Source: Cephalopachus bancanus (Eukaryota > Chordata > Mammalia > Primates > Tarsiidae). Taken from it: 64,000 nucleotides of DNA. Below are positions 22,594-32,856 of the stretch, one piece after another (the stretch's first letter is position 1; every line of letters begins with the position of its first letter). The DNA lies in assembly GCA_027257055.1 (NCBI GenBank), contig JAPVLO010000986.1:248001-312000 (forward strand). The letters are read 5' to 3'. A program made the position numbers and the translations under genes. The notes below the pieces were generated by a model. That model ran no database searches, was not told the DNA's origin, and saw only the letters and a program-made list of their open reading frames with translations.

Positions 22594-22842
22594 TGTCGTG
22601 AGCCGAAGAAAGACGACACCGACACCGTTCTTCTGCGGACAAGTTTACTCCAGGTCTTAATGTGCTCTTTACAAAGACAAAATGGCTCCCCCCTCTGGCG
22701 CAGTTGTTTGCCTATATATGCTGCCTGGCAGCCAACGTACTGCGGCTATGTGGTTGTTTCTGATAGGTTATTCTACCAGCCAGCGGCCATGTTGTTTATT
22801 GCATAATACATGTTTTTTATAACATGATGAAAGCTTCCCACA
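22594..22842 (-). repeat. 3' LTR of young provirus (249 bp)
   Basis: On the minus strand it runs TGTGGGAAGC to TCACGACA. It has a TATATATA box at about 22712-22719 and an AGTAAA poly(A)-like variant downstream of it. Compared with the 5' LTR it differs at 22598, 22599 and 22749. At 250 bp it is very short for an LTR. Confidence 0.95.
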
Positions 22843-22855
22843 TCTCCCCCTTTTT
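22843..22855 (-). promoter_or_regulatory. Polypurine tract
   Basis: The minus strand reads 'AAAAAGGGGGAGA' directly next to the 3' LTR, the expected site for plus-strand DNA priming. Confidence 0.9.
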
Positions 22856-23076
22856 GTTTATATGACAGGAGAGGCTAGAGCCCACAGCCCCCGTTTTTTC
22901 CTTGGGCTATGTACCCCAGTCCCTGGATCGCAGAAGTACAACCCAGCAACTGTGCACTGGCCCGATGCCTTTTGCAGGGGACAGGTGGTTGCGGCATCAA
23001 CCCGTATGCAGCTGGGGATAACCTCCATGGAGTTTACCCATCGGGGCTCCAAGTGCAGTCAACGGCTGGCATCCTG

Positions 23077-23742
23077 TCACTGTTGATTCTTCACGGCTGC
23101 AAGCCAGACATGGGGAGAGTGCTCTTCCTCCAAGGCCAAAATTGCCTGCGCGAGCAGGGCCATATCAGTGTTTCGCCTACGGCGTAAAGTGCACAAACAA
23201 TATAGGCAAACAACTGCCAATCCAATGAGGAGAACGCCAAAACATCCCATGCCCGCCCACTCCTTCAAATGATGGGCAGTTCGCACAATCCAGGACGCTA
23301 GAGTTTGTGCCACGACAGGATCCACTCTGGTAGAAATCACTGTAATAATCTTGCGCCGCAACGTTTCCATCAGATTGTCAAATTCTTGAGTCCAATTACC
23401 TACAAGATACTTAGAAAACTCTTAAGACAAATTAGCAGCAGCTGTATAGTTGTGATATGGGATGCTAGTAATACATAGGGCTGGTGTATGAACCTCACAC
23501 CCCAAGTGCGCTATTTGTATCATGATGTCTATTTGCTCCTGGAGTAAATCCATACGTTGATTCAAGATCATGATACCGCCCTGCAAGTGATTATTCACAT
23601 TAGATTGTGTACTTAATGCGACCGCAGTAGAATGTGCCAACGTATTTAAGGTGGTTGCTGTCTGAACAGTGGTCGCAAGGGACACAGCGGTTGCGGTAGC
23701 GGCCACGGTGGCGATACCTATCGCTGCGATAACAGCAGCCAT
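23077..23742 (-). pseudogene. env transmembrane subunit remnant (class II ERV)
   Basis: Two frames in the same phase (23422-23742, 23077-23370) are separated by one in-frame TAA at 23422-23424. The first has a hydrophobic Ala/Ile/Val/Thr-rich fusion-peptide-like start, a heptad-like helix and a 'CEVHTPALC' disulfide loop without the third cysteine of gamma-type envelopes, then an N-glycosylation-like 'NYTAA'. The second has a membrane-spanning segment ('CFGVLLIGLAVVCLYCLC') and a basic cytoplasmic start ('TLRRRRN'). The surface subunit and the cleavage site are deleted. The remaining frame joins directly to gag sequence near 23760. Not functional. Confidence 0.85.
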
Positions 23743-24053
23743 GATGCCGAAATCCCGGCGGGGTCTGTAAAGACCGGGAAGGTTTGGGATATGCCAGAAT
23801 CGCGGACTGCTAACCAGACTGCGTCATTAAATGTTGTTCCACCGCTGCCACCAGGCGGCGCTGAAGGGGCATATGGAGGAAGGGCCCCAAGACCCGGAGG
23901 GGGTTGGCCTTTACTCTCCGCAAGATGGCAGCCACAATCACCCAAGGTCAGTTTTTCTGCCTGTGTCATTATCTGTTCCAGTTCCTCCTCTGACTCAGAG
24001 TCAGGAGCCTGTGAGGTGGAACAGTCGGAGCGTTCCTCTTTTATCAAATCCAA
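23718..24053 (-). pseudogene. gag middle-region remnant (class II ERV)
   Basis: An acidic Ser/Glu stretch ('DSESEEELEQIM') is followed by a proline-rich segment, 'LPPYAPSAPPGG', containing PSAP (TSG101-binding late-domain type), and then 'QTFPVFTDPAG', which looks like the end of the pre-capsid region. The frame then runs out at the deletion junction with env. It lies downstream of the gag start at 24353 in a different frame, so a frameshift or small deletion separates them. Confidence 0.75.
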
Positions 24054-24158
24054 AGCCGCCTGTCCCTACTCCATGGTTTGATTGCATTTCTGATCCTCCA
24101 GACAGGCCCGGACCAGCCTCCAGAGAGGCTGTACTCCTCCAACCAAATCCCCTCTCTC

Positions 24159-24353
24159 TCAGGCATGATCAACGTCCCGTCCAACTTTGTCCCAGCTACC
24201 TATGGTGAGATTGCCAGACACGGCAAACCACGGTGAAGTCTCATCTAACTGCTGAATAAAGTCTGTCAAGGTCTTGTCCCTTAGTTTCAAACCTTTGGTT
24301 TTCAAGAGGGACTTTAAAGCTTGAAAGAGTGGGTGAGAGGAAGTAGTGCCCAT
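24159..24353 (-). pseudogene. gag N-terminal (matrix) remnant (class II ERV)
   Basis: The 64-codon frame begins Met-Gly-Thr-Thr-Ser, consistent with N-myristoylation. It has the betaretroviral matrix layout: a short helix with basic residues ('LKSLLKTKGLKLRDK'), then 'SPWF' and 'SWDKVGRDV'. It lies about 270 bases downstream of the primer-binding site, where gag should start. It ends at TGA after 'DHA'. Confidence 0.85.
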
Positions 24354-24384
24354 GGCAGAGAAATACCTATGCCAGAGACTGTAA

Positions 24385-24550
24385 CAAATCGCCTCGCTAC
24401 CGAGGACCTTAAAACAAATCGCCTCCTTACTGAGGACCTTTTTAATCGCCTCTTTACCGAGGACCTGTGCAAATCACCTCTTTACCGAGGACCTTTTTAA
24501 TCGCCTCTTTACCGAGGACCTTTTTAATCGCCTCTTTACTGAGGACCTTG
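24385..24550 (-). repeat. Minisatellite in the provirus leader, six units
   Basis: Six tandem units of about 27-30 bp with the plus-strand core 'AATCGCCTC.TTACCGAGGACC'. It lies between the primer-binding site and the gag start, the region where packaging signals usually sit. The Arg/Lys/Ser-rich ORF here is a consequence of the repeat. Confidence 0.93.
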
Positions 24551-24623
24551 TGACTTCACTTACCGGTCGACCGCCCTGGTTGTCGCAGTTCTGAACGCCA
24601 TACGGCACAAAAGGAGAAAAGGT

Positions 24624-24641
24624 TCCCCGTACGGGCCACCA
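24624..24641 (-). promoter_or_regulatory. Primer-binding site complementary to tRNA-Ile
   Basis: The minus strand reads 'TGGTGGCCCGTACGGGGA', two bases after the 5' LTR. I recognise it as the perfect 18-base complement of the 3' end (with CCA) of a cytosolic tRNA-Ile(AAU) as I know that sequence. It should be confirmed against a tRNA set. Confidence 0.8.
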
Positions 24642-24643
24642 GT

Positions 24644-24892
24644 TGTCACGAGCCGAAGAAAGACGACACCGACACCGTTCTTCTGCGGACAAGTTTACTC
24701 CAGGTCTTAATGTGCTCTTTACAAAGACAAAATGGCTCCCCCCTCTGGCGCAGTTGTTTGCCTATATATGCTGCCTGGCAGCCAACGTACTGCGGCTACG
24801 TGGTTGTTTCTGATAGGTTATTCTACCAGCCAGCGGCCATGTTGTTTATTGCATAATACATGTTTTTTATAACATGATGAAAGCTTCCCACA
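24644..24892 (-). repeat. 5' LTR of young provirus (249 bp)
   Basis: Same length as the 3' LTR and identical except at 24648, 24649 and 24799. At each of these one LTR has a CpG where the other has TpG or CpA, so an ancestral CGCG/CACG state explains all three. Confidence 0.95.
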
Positions 24893-25195
24893 GTTCCATC
24901 CAAAGGCTGTGAAAGAGAATCTGTTCTTGGCTTCTTCCCTAGCTTCTGATAGCCTCGGGCATTCCTTGGTGAGTACAAGGTGTTTTTACTGTGTTTCCCC
25001 TCCATGCATGTCTGTATCCCAATTTCCCCCTTTTATAAGGACACCAGTTGTATTGGATTAAGGACTTAGCCTGTTTCAGTGTACATCTTATCACATCTAC
25101 AATCACACCTTTGTTTAAAAAGTACTGGTGGTTAGTATTTCAACATATAAAATTTGGGGAGACAAAATTCAGTCTATAACCATCCCCAGTAAGGA
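24893..25195 (+). repeat. Old interspersed repeat, right half
   Basis: Begins with the second GTTCCA and continues the interrupted repeat ('AGCTTCTGATAGCCTCGGGCA', 'ATAAGGACACCAGTTGTATT'). It ends near 'CAGTCTATAACCATCCCC'. The family name is left open. Confidence 0.6.
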
Positions 25196-25204
25196 ACTCA
25201 TACC

Positions 25205-25330
25205 TATCACTGGGACAGCCTGGGCAATATCGCAAGACCTCATCTCTACCCCCTCAAAAAACTCACCAAACAAAAAGCAAAAGAAAAACCAAACCAAAAT
25301 TTAAAAAAACTTCTCAGTGTAGTCTACTTT
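25205..25330 (+). mobile_element. Alu fragment
   Basis: 'CAGCCTGGGCAATATCGCAA' and 'GACCTCATCTCTACC' followed by an A-rich stretch. Only the middle of a left arm remains. Confidence 0.8.
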
Positions 25331-25628
25331 TTCTGGAGGAGTAAGGCAATGTAGCTACATATTATCCCTTTATGTAGATTTCCAAGGAAATGCCAACCTA
25401 TAAATTGTTCATCATTTACCCATCATTTGTCATCTGTTATCTATAGACTGCCATCTACATTTATCCACTACTTACTTATATTTGAGATAAATGGAAAATA
25501 AATTTTTTAACTAATTTGATTTAAAAAATGCAGCTTTCTTGAAAGGTTAGCTTGAAATCATGGGAAAAATTATTTTCTTCAATAGAAATAATAAAGTACT
25601 ATTCAGAATTATTTTAAAAGTGACTTTA

Positions 25629-25889
25629 TTGTATTATGATAGATGTTCAAGGTCCACTTATGAGTGAGAACATGTGATACTCAGATCTTTGTTTCTGTGA
25701 GAGATCCGGTGGGAAATTATGGGGGGGGGAGTGGAAGGGAGGTGGAATTAATGGCAGTCAATCTCTGTCTGGGGACGGGGGGACACCCCTTATCAACAAG
25801 GTTGCCTGAATGATACATATTTGTATACCTAACCCTTAACTGTACCCCACAATTTTAAAATAAAAAATATGTTTTAAAAAAATAAAAAT
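25629..25889 (+). mobile_element. Short L1 3' end with 5' inversion and perfect TSD
   Basis: 25629 to about 25690 is antisense L1 ('GTTCAAGGTCCACTTATGAG'), and from about 25691 the sense 3' UTR follows ('GGTGGGAAATTATGG' to 'CCCCACAATTTTAAAATAA'). A perfect 13-bp target-site duplication AAAAGTGACTTTA flanks it (25616-25628 and 25890-25902). The whole insertion is only about 260 bp. Confidence 0.95.
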
Positions 25890-25902
25890 AAAAGTGACTT
25901 TA

Positions 25903-26444
25903 CTCTAACCTTTTCACTTTTTTTATATCTTGGCAAACATGCAAGGTTTTTCTAAAACACTCTATAGGAACTTTCTGCATGTATAATTGTCTGACTTTTT
26001 GTTATTGCTGTCATTTGTGTGATATTGTTGAGTCATGGAAGAACAAAAGTATTTGTCTTATTAACTCAAATGCTTCATATAATTCTGGGGACTTGGTTAC
26101 TGGATCAAGACAATCTTGGAGGATTCCAGAGTGGGGTCAGTCTCACATTCCTCATCTCATCAACCCTTCAAAGTTGTGGCATCCCCGTTTCCTGCAGCTG
26201 ATTGTCACATATCGGTTCACTGAGATCCAGCTTCCTTTGTCAAAGTGTCATCGGAAAGCTGGCACAGCAGGTGCTTTTCCACACTGGCCTCTTTGTGGTG
26301 CTGCTATGACATGAGAAGGGAGGGTAGCCATCTGCTGAATATTCGGATCAGTTTTATACAAAATTCAGCAAGTAAAACATTTTAATGGTCGAATCAATCT
26401 TCCATTTTAAAGGTGAAATACATGTCACTTACACTTTCCTTCAC
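25903..26444. other. No feature assigned
   Basis: AT-rich, single-copy-looking. It should contain the last exon of the Cor1-family pseudogene if that exon survives, but I could not recognise it. Confidence 0.4.
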
Positions 26445-26524
26445 AAATTTTCTGTGCATTGCAGCCATTTTTTTCTAAGTTCACCAGTGAGAGCTACACA
26501 CATCTCTTCTAGGTGTTGCAAGTT
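26445..26524 (-). pseudogene. SYCP3/FAM9-like pseudogene, late exon
   Basis: Minus-strand acceptor 'CTTCTGTTTCAG' then 'NLQHLEEMCVALTGELRKKW', followed by a GTGAAG donor. It aligns with the SYCP3 block 'SMEELEKNHDNLLTGAQ' plus 'FKKEM', sharing the LE, LTG and KK positions. The phase-0 start fits the phase-0 end of the exon at 28293-28370. Divergence is high, so this exon is less certain than its neighbours. Confidence 0.55.
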
Positions 26525-28292
26525 CTGAAACAGAAGCTAGATTTAGTCATAAGCCCCCAAATTTCACTATGCTGCGATTGTGTGCATGTTCATTTCAAAA
26601 GAAGTTTCAAATTCAGATTATGGTCACTGTTTATTTCAGCAAAAATATTCCAAGTATTACACGAAGATCAAAATACACCCCAGGACAGAACGTGTGAATT
26701 CAGTAAAATATCCTTATCATAGGATGCACAATATTACAATTTGCTTAAAACAATGGATAATGAGCTATTAAAGTCAAGATATAGCCAAAAAAAGAGAGAC
26801 TGGAAGTTCCACATCAATCATTATTTTGAAATCCATCAATAAGCTTTCAAAACACCAGGTATTACACTATCATCCTATATAACAGGATTTCCATCAAGGC
26901 AATAAAATGGTCTCCGGTACAAGCTCTTCAACTTGTGAAACTTCCAGTGTGTGACCTAAATCTGTAATCCTCATCCAACACACAGTGAACCAGTGCATAC
27001 TACATAGAACTTAGTGTCTCCAGTACTACAGAGGGATTAGAAAATGAACATATGACCATTTCAATATTCCTGTAACTCAATGAAACCTGTTCATGGAAAT
27101 CACACGATTTTATAATTAAGATAGAAGGGCAACTGACTGGGACTGTGTAGTGGGGAGAAATGGAGATCAGTGCCTACTTAGTAGGCAAAAAAGCAGTTGA
27201 AAAGTACTGGGGGGAGAGCACAAGCAAAGCATGAGTGCACCAGTGAGTCACTGTGAAGGCCATAAACCCAGAAGAGTGGGAGGAAAGAAAAAACTGAGCA
27301 GAGAAAGCTCTAAAGATGGCATCAAGGGGGACCAGGGGGTGATCTCTGAATATCTGGGAATTTAGACGGGGATTATACTCATGGGTTGGGGAGCGGGAAG
27401 GGCTATATGGCAGGAAGAGAACACTGCAGACCTATGAAGGATGGATCAGAGAAGCAGGGAAAACAGATAGGAGTTCTATGTACTTATACATAGCATGTAT
27501 CATACTAAAAGAATTTTTTAAATCACTCATTTTAAGCTAGTTTTCCAAACCTTCTCAATTCATTTAGAAGAGTGAAATTTTAATATGGATTTGAAGAAGA
27601 TGGTTTTAAAACACTCCAAGTAAAATAAAAAGGGTCATGCACAGCATTCCATCGAATCCTAAATACATAATACCTGCATGAAAAGGTCAGTGTCACTGAG
27701 GACAACCTGCAGAGGACCAATTGCAACAAGAGATAATTCTTGGTCACAAACTGTCAACCCAGGTGGCATATGAAGCAATGCATAGGCACTTCCATACTAC
27801 TGAAAGCAGATAAGACACGAAATACTTGGGAAATAAATTTGAAACAAAAGAAATACTCCTTCGTTACCACGGAGGACTTGCTCTTTGAGAAACAATGGCA
27901 TGAGAAAGAAAACTCGAAGACATCTAGAAATGATAGAAATGATGTAAACACTTCCTGTCTTCATCTATCACTATTTCCAAGAAAACAACTAATTTTGGAA
28001 CAAAGTGTCATGGTGAAGATGTTCATAAAGGATGAATGTTCTCCAGGATATGTAGATTTTCAGGGAACTTTGCCAATTTATCATTTCCTGTTTAGAATAA
28101 CACCCACTAGCCATTCATGAATTCTAAAAGTAACAACGAATGCATCTAGAGCTTATATTAAAACCAGACCAATGATGTCAAAATGGAAAATATTGAAGAA
28201 TTTTCAAAGTACATTCAACATAATTTTGAAAAGAAAAAGTCTTTTCCTCAATATATGCACTGTTTTATGGGAAAAAGTTGTGTACAACTGAC
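26525..28292. other. Intron of the pseudogene, no other feature
   Basis: AT-rich. The 126-codon plus-strand ORF at 27740-28120 has no recognisable domain and no splice support. Confidence 0.45.
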
Positions 28293-28370
28293 CTTCAAGA
28301 CAGCATCATTAAATGCTTTCACTTTCTGGTGCTGAGCAGTTCTAAATTGTTGAATAGCCATTTTTTCCTG
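28293..28370 (-). pseudogene. SYCP3/FAM9-like pseudogene, Cor1-domain exon
   Basis: Acceptor 'AACACATCAAAG' and donor 'AAG|GTCAGT' bound 78 bases that encode 'QEKMAIQQFRTAQHQKVKAF' plus 'NDAVLK'. This aligns with the SYCP3 coiled-coil block '[20 protein letters not shown]' (shared Q.K, QQ.R, Q.Q, K spacing) and with the equivalent FAM9 region. The exon is open in this frame and phase 0 at both ends. Its neighbours carry disabling changes. Confidence 0.72.
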
Positions 28371-29208
28371 CTTTGATGTGTTTTAAAAATAAACCAAGAA
28401 AAGTTGTCATAACAATTTGAGCAAAATTTAAAATTTAGTAAAAAGCAACTCTATGTTAGACATTTAAAATATCTTATCTCAACAAACATTGCAATCAAGT
28501 TTATATACTTTGTGATACTCACAGTATACAAAAACTATGTAATAATCACATGACCCATTCTTTGAAGAAAAAATTCCTTTTGTAATAATATTCCACAAAG
28601 ATGTTTCAGTTTTTGATGCTTTCAAAACCCAGACATAAACCTTCCAATATTGCTGGTCTTTCTGTTCCTCCTACAGTGATCTTGACATATCCCTGGCATC
28701 AGCCACTTGCTCACTTAGACACAGCCTAGATTTTGACATTCCCAGTAACTGCAACATATTCTTAAAATCAATGATAGGGAAGTCCTATGCAGGAATCACG
28801 TGTCAGATTCTGTGCTGAACTATTCTAGACACCTTAACGTATACAAAGTCACCTGATGCTCACTCAAAACAACCCTTTGAGGTAGATACTTATGCCTGAG
28901 TAACCTTTCCCCATCCCCCAGCCAGTTGTGTCCAGAGCTACACACCCAATGGGCTTCTTTAGAGTAAACAACACAGCCTTCTGTTGCCTTTGGCCAATGG
29001 TTATTAGAGAAGTAGCAAGACGGAAGACTCTTGTGAATGTGTCAAGTGTCTCTCCTGTTTACATTTACAGTGATAAAGACCAAGTCACATGGCCACAGAC
29101 AGGAACAGGAATGGAGCTCACTCCCTGGGTCTCAGTAGCCAGGCGTTCCACTCCCACCAGACTTGGTAACAGTAGATTCATTACAAAACCAAACTTGATA
29201 CCAACCAC

Positions 29209-29301
29209 TAGTTTTTCTTCATGTTCCTTGATCGTCTGTGCAGTTTGATTCTGCTCTTCATAAAAAGACACTGTTGATAATAATTGTGACAAAGCTTCAG
29301 A
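29209..29301 (-). pseudogene. SYCP3/FAM9-like pseudogene, coiled-coil exon with frameshift
   Basis: Acceptor 'TATTATGCTTTACAG', then about 93 bases. In the phase set by the upstream exon the start reads 'KLCHNYYQQCL', matching SYCP3 'KLNQEYSQQFL'. The rest matches only after a shift of frame ('FYEEQNQTAQTIKEHEEKL' against SYCP3 'FQQWDLDMQKAEEQEEKI'). A small deletion within the run near 29257-29265 therefore breaks the frame. The downstream donor is at GTGGTT or GTTGGT. Confidence 0.72.
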
Positions 29302-29755
29302 CTGTAAAGCATAATAATGAACACTGTGATACATTTTCCATAAGAAAAAACAAACACATTCAAAACAAACTTGATTGTTCATGATTTATGCCATAGAGGG
29401 AGAAGATGATAATCTCATGGGAAACTGGAAAATAAAGTGGATCATTTACTCATTCCAAGAATATGTTCCTAATTAGATAAGAGGGAAGCTATCCCTCAGA
29501 GGCTTTAGTGCTTAACAACTAAAGAAGATGTGTTGTATTATACATTTTACAGAAGAAATACATTTTGTCTACAAAGATTTTTTTGTTGTTGTTGTTTCCA
29601 TTTTCTCTTTCTGAGTTACATAGAGGTTGTAATAATCACAAATAGATTCAAGGAGATTATTCTACCTGTTTATCATCTAGGATTTCTAAATGGGGATATT
29701 TCACTTACTCTCAGTTTGACACAATAAAAAACTTGAACAACGAACCCTATTCAGT
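29302..29755. other. Intron of the pseudogene, left flank of the L1
   Basis: No exon seen; AT-rich. Confidence 0.5.
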
Positions 29756-29769
29756 AAAACTTAAAGATT
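29756..29769. repeat. Probable target-site duplication of the long L1
   Basis: AAAACTTAAAGATT just before the L1 start, against AAAACTTAGATT at 38002-38013 after its tail; a 2-base indel separates them. Confidence 0.7.
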
Positions 29770-30064
29770 GAGGGAGGGGCAAGATGGTGATGGCATAGGT
29801 GGACTTGTGAGATTCTCCAAATGTGAGTTCCCAAAAAGACTCTTACTTTTCTTCCCCCATCCCCCAGCCCACCACCAGCCACACTGGTCCAAGACCCAGG
29901 GACCTTCGGTCCCACGCAGGGCCGGATATTGTGGCCCCCTGCTGCTGCTATTCCACTACATGTGTGGAAGTCTCGGGTCTCAGATCATGCCCTGGTTACA
30001 TCGTCTCTCACCTGGCACCCAGCACCAAGGCACCAGTGGAAGGGGTCCAGCCCTTTTGCCAGGT

Positions 30065-31884
30065 CGTGAGATCTCCTGAAGGAGAGACGGATAGGCGAAA
30101 GACGAAAACATTAAACCCGGACACCTGCTTCCTGAGCAGATGACATCCTTTATTAGTTAACAGAAAGCTTTTATAGCATTTGTAAAAGGGGCAAGACAAA
30201 GAAAATTCCTTCGCGTACATATGTTTTAAAAGTTACCACCATCTAGTGGTCTTTAGAAGAAACGAATAAGCCAAAAACAGTATCTACTTTCAGTTAATGA
30301 GTCTTGAGATAAGTGTAAAAGGAGTTTCACTTAAACTAAACATAATGCATACAAGGTTTACTTTGATTTCGGTTCCACATCACTAGTCTAATTAAAAAAG
30401 CCTTAAAATCACTAGTACAAAACTATAGATTGTACATAGTGATAGTAGGAATATGAAGCCCATTAACTTGACCAAACAACAGTGGCTAGCATTTAAAGAA
30501 TAACTATGAAAGTCACTTACTGTGAAAATACATACACTAATCTTTACTCTGAATAAACATATAAAGTGAACTAAACATAATGAAATAAAACTAACACAAC
30601 TAAAATTATTATGGTTGCATAATTGCCAATGAGCTTTTAAGCTTAGGATAATGGTGATTTGGCTGTTTTCCCCTATGCTTGGCAACCTCCTGGAAAACAT
30701 CTTTGTCTTAAGATAGGTGGTGGAGCAATTATTATTATCTTTGAGGCACCAGCTTTATCATTGTGTAAACTTAAACTTATGAACTTAAAACAATCTTCAA
30801 AGTAGCTATAAAACACTAAACTATAGCACTAAGACTTAATTAATGACACAAAGTAAAAACCTTGTTAAACATAACCAGAGCCTAATAATTTTTGTCAATC
30901 CTCATACATATGTATATTGATTATATAAACTTGTATGATATTACATTTACCAATCATGATTTATACATGGATAAAACAATTATCATGTCTAGAATAGCAC
31001 TGCCAGCAACTTTCTTCAAAAGAGTCCCAAATTACAGTCCTTGGAGTGCCTCAAGAAAGTTCCCAGGTGCACGGTTCTTTATGTAGCAGTTCTTCTCTTT
31101 TGGGCTTTTACGACCTTCAAAGCTTTTGTAATCGCCTTTCTTGTCCAGGTGTCTTCGTTACTTTTCTCTTATCCTGCAGTGTTTATTTCTAAAGAAAACT
31201 CAAAAGAAGCTTTTAATGACATTTCCCAGGTCCCCAAGGTTGCTTTCTGTATTTAGTTAATTATCATAAACGTATCTAATTACTATATTATGAATTCAGT
31301 GAAAACCCACTCTATAAACGTTTACTTAAAATTTAACTATAGAATTAAGTAAAAACCTTAACGATTAATCTTTATCCTAAGTCTGTGAAGACAGTGTTGT
31401 AAATCACCTACATAACTCCTAGATAAGTGTTAGAACTTATAATGAGATCATAATGAACTTACCATAAATTTGTGCTTCTAAAAAATCTTATGTCTGAACA
31501 CCAAGCTTCATAATTCTAAATCAAATAAGGAGTGAATATACTTATATCATTTTTTGCTCAAGCAATATCTAGTAACTTATAACCAAGTGAAAGAAAGCAT
31601 TTTTGATGTGCTTCAGAGTTTAACCCTTGCATATGTTAGAAAAGGCCAAGCGGCAGTGGGAAAATGGGAAAATGAACCATGACATTCTCAGGTTAGGTGC
31701 GAGTACTTTGCATAAACATGCTATTTTCTTCTTCCATGACTGCACAGAATTTCTTCAGCCATATCAAACAGCAAAGGTGGAAGACAGAAGGGTCTCAGCT
31801 TCCTGGGTTCTCCCTGCGGCCCGGGGTCTTCAGCCCACTGGGACCCTGTCAATCAAGGCTGGCTCCCAACAGCCAGTCACTTAG
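30065..31884 (-). mobile_element. AT-rich LTR, copy B, nested in L1 5' UTR
   Basis: It shares both ends with copy A at 6.5-7.6 kb, but the AT-rich middle is about 0.75 kb longer. The antisense AATAAA lies near 30150. It interrupts the L1 5' UTR between 'GGCACCAGTGGAAGGGG' and 'GGGAGGCTCTGGGAGCC', so it is younger than that L1. A GCCAG word near both edges is a possible target duplication. Confidence 0.6.
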
Positions 31885-32856
31885 GGAGGCTCTGGGAGCC
31901 TGCCCCTAAGAGACACCAGTCCCATTCCTGGCTGAAATACCCTGTGGGGGGCCCATGGTCACTCACTGACCGCCCATTGGAGCTTTGGAGCTCTGGAGCT
32001 GCAGGCCCACCCTGGCTGAGGCACTCAGCACATGACCCCAAGCTTGGGAACCCAGACAAGCAGAGAGAAACTGATCTACAAAAGAGAATCTGCCTCCGGC
32101 ATTCTCCAGGAAGAGATTTCCATTACCCCGCCCACCTATCAACAACACCCACCTCGGTTGCTAAGGTAACGTCACTAAACAGGAGACAAAGTCCCACCCC
32201 AATGCTGAATCAGACAAAAGCAACTCCCAGGCAGCCAAACCCAAACTGCGAGCAAATCTAGCTGCCTGCAACGAAAAACAAAGGGGAGAGGCCAGAGATC
32301 AGAGCTGAAGTGATTTTAGTCTGATTTCTTATTGTGACTTATGATTTTATCATTTTGACTGTTTATTTTGATCACTTTTGTTTTTTGCCTTCTGACTTAC
32401 ACTGTTTCATGATTATATTGGTCTGTCTCTGTGTAGCTGTCAGTATTCTTTAGGGGATCTTTCTTATGTGTCTTTTTTCACTTCTTTCCAGCCTTGTGTC
32501 TCCTTCTCACCTGATAGTTGGTATGTATGGCTGTTTTCCCTCTCACTCTTCTCTCTCTCTAACTTCCTATTGACTCCCCCTTCCTCCATTATTTTCCTCT
32601 TTTATACCCCCATTTTAATCTAGGGACCAAGACTACATACTGCTACACGGACAGATTGTAAGGCAGAGGGAAATGGTTCCAGTGTGCTCATACGCCTGTT
32701 CATGGATGCTAGAATCAGCATATACATTCTGAACCACAGCTTCCCCCTCAATTAAACCTCAAAACTGCAAAAAATTACAGTCTGCAGCCCACACTCCAAC
32801 CTCAAAAGTGAACAAAGCCAGAAGACCCTCATAAGGAAGAACAGGATATTCCAGAA

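Larger units (their letters stand above)
22594..24892 (-). mobile_element. Young, internally deleted class II (betaretrovirus-like) provirus
   Basis: Two 249-bp LTRs bound a 1.8-kb interior with, in minus-strand order, a tRNA-Ile primer site, a leader with a minisatellite, a gag 5' part, and an env transmembrane subunit. A polypurine tract abuts the 3' LTR. Capsid, nucleocapsid, protease, pol and the env surface subunit are missing. LTRs begin TG and end CA, and a six-base target duplication is intact. The LTRs differ at three sites only, all interpretable as CpG transitions. The copy cannot be functional: pol is absent, and both gag and env remnants contain stops. Confidence 0.95.

Noticed and set aside
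24385..24550. CRISPR-like array of repeats
   Set aside because: Repeat units are contiguous without unique spacers and lie in a retroviral leader of a mammal.
24474..24692. Arg/Lys-rich ORF in the provirus leader
   Set aside because: Produced by the minisatellite; lies before the gag start.
27740..28120. 126-codon ORF
   Set aside because: AT-rich, no domain, lies in the intron of the Cor1-family relic on the other strand.
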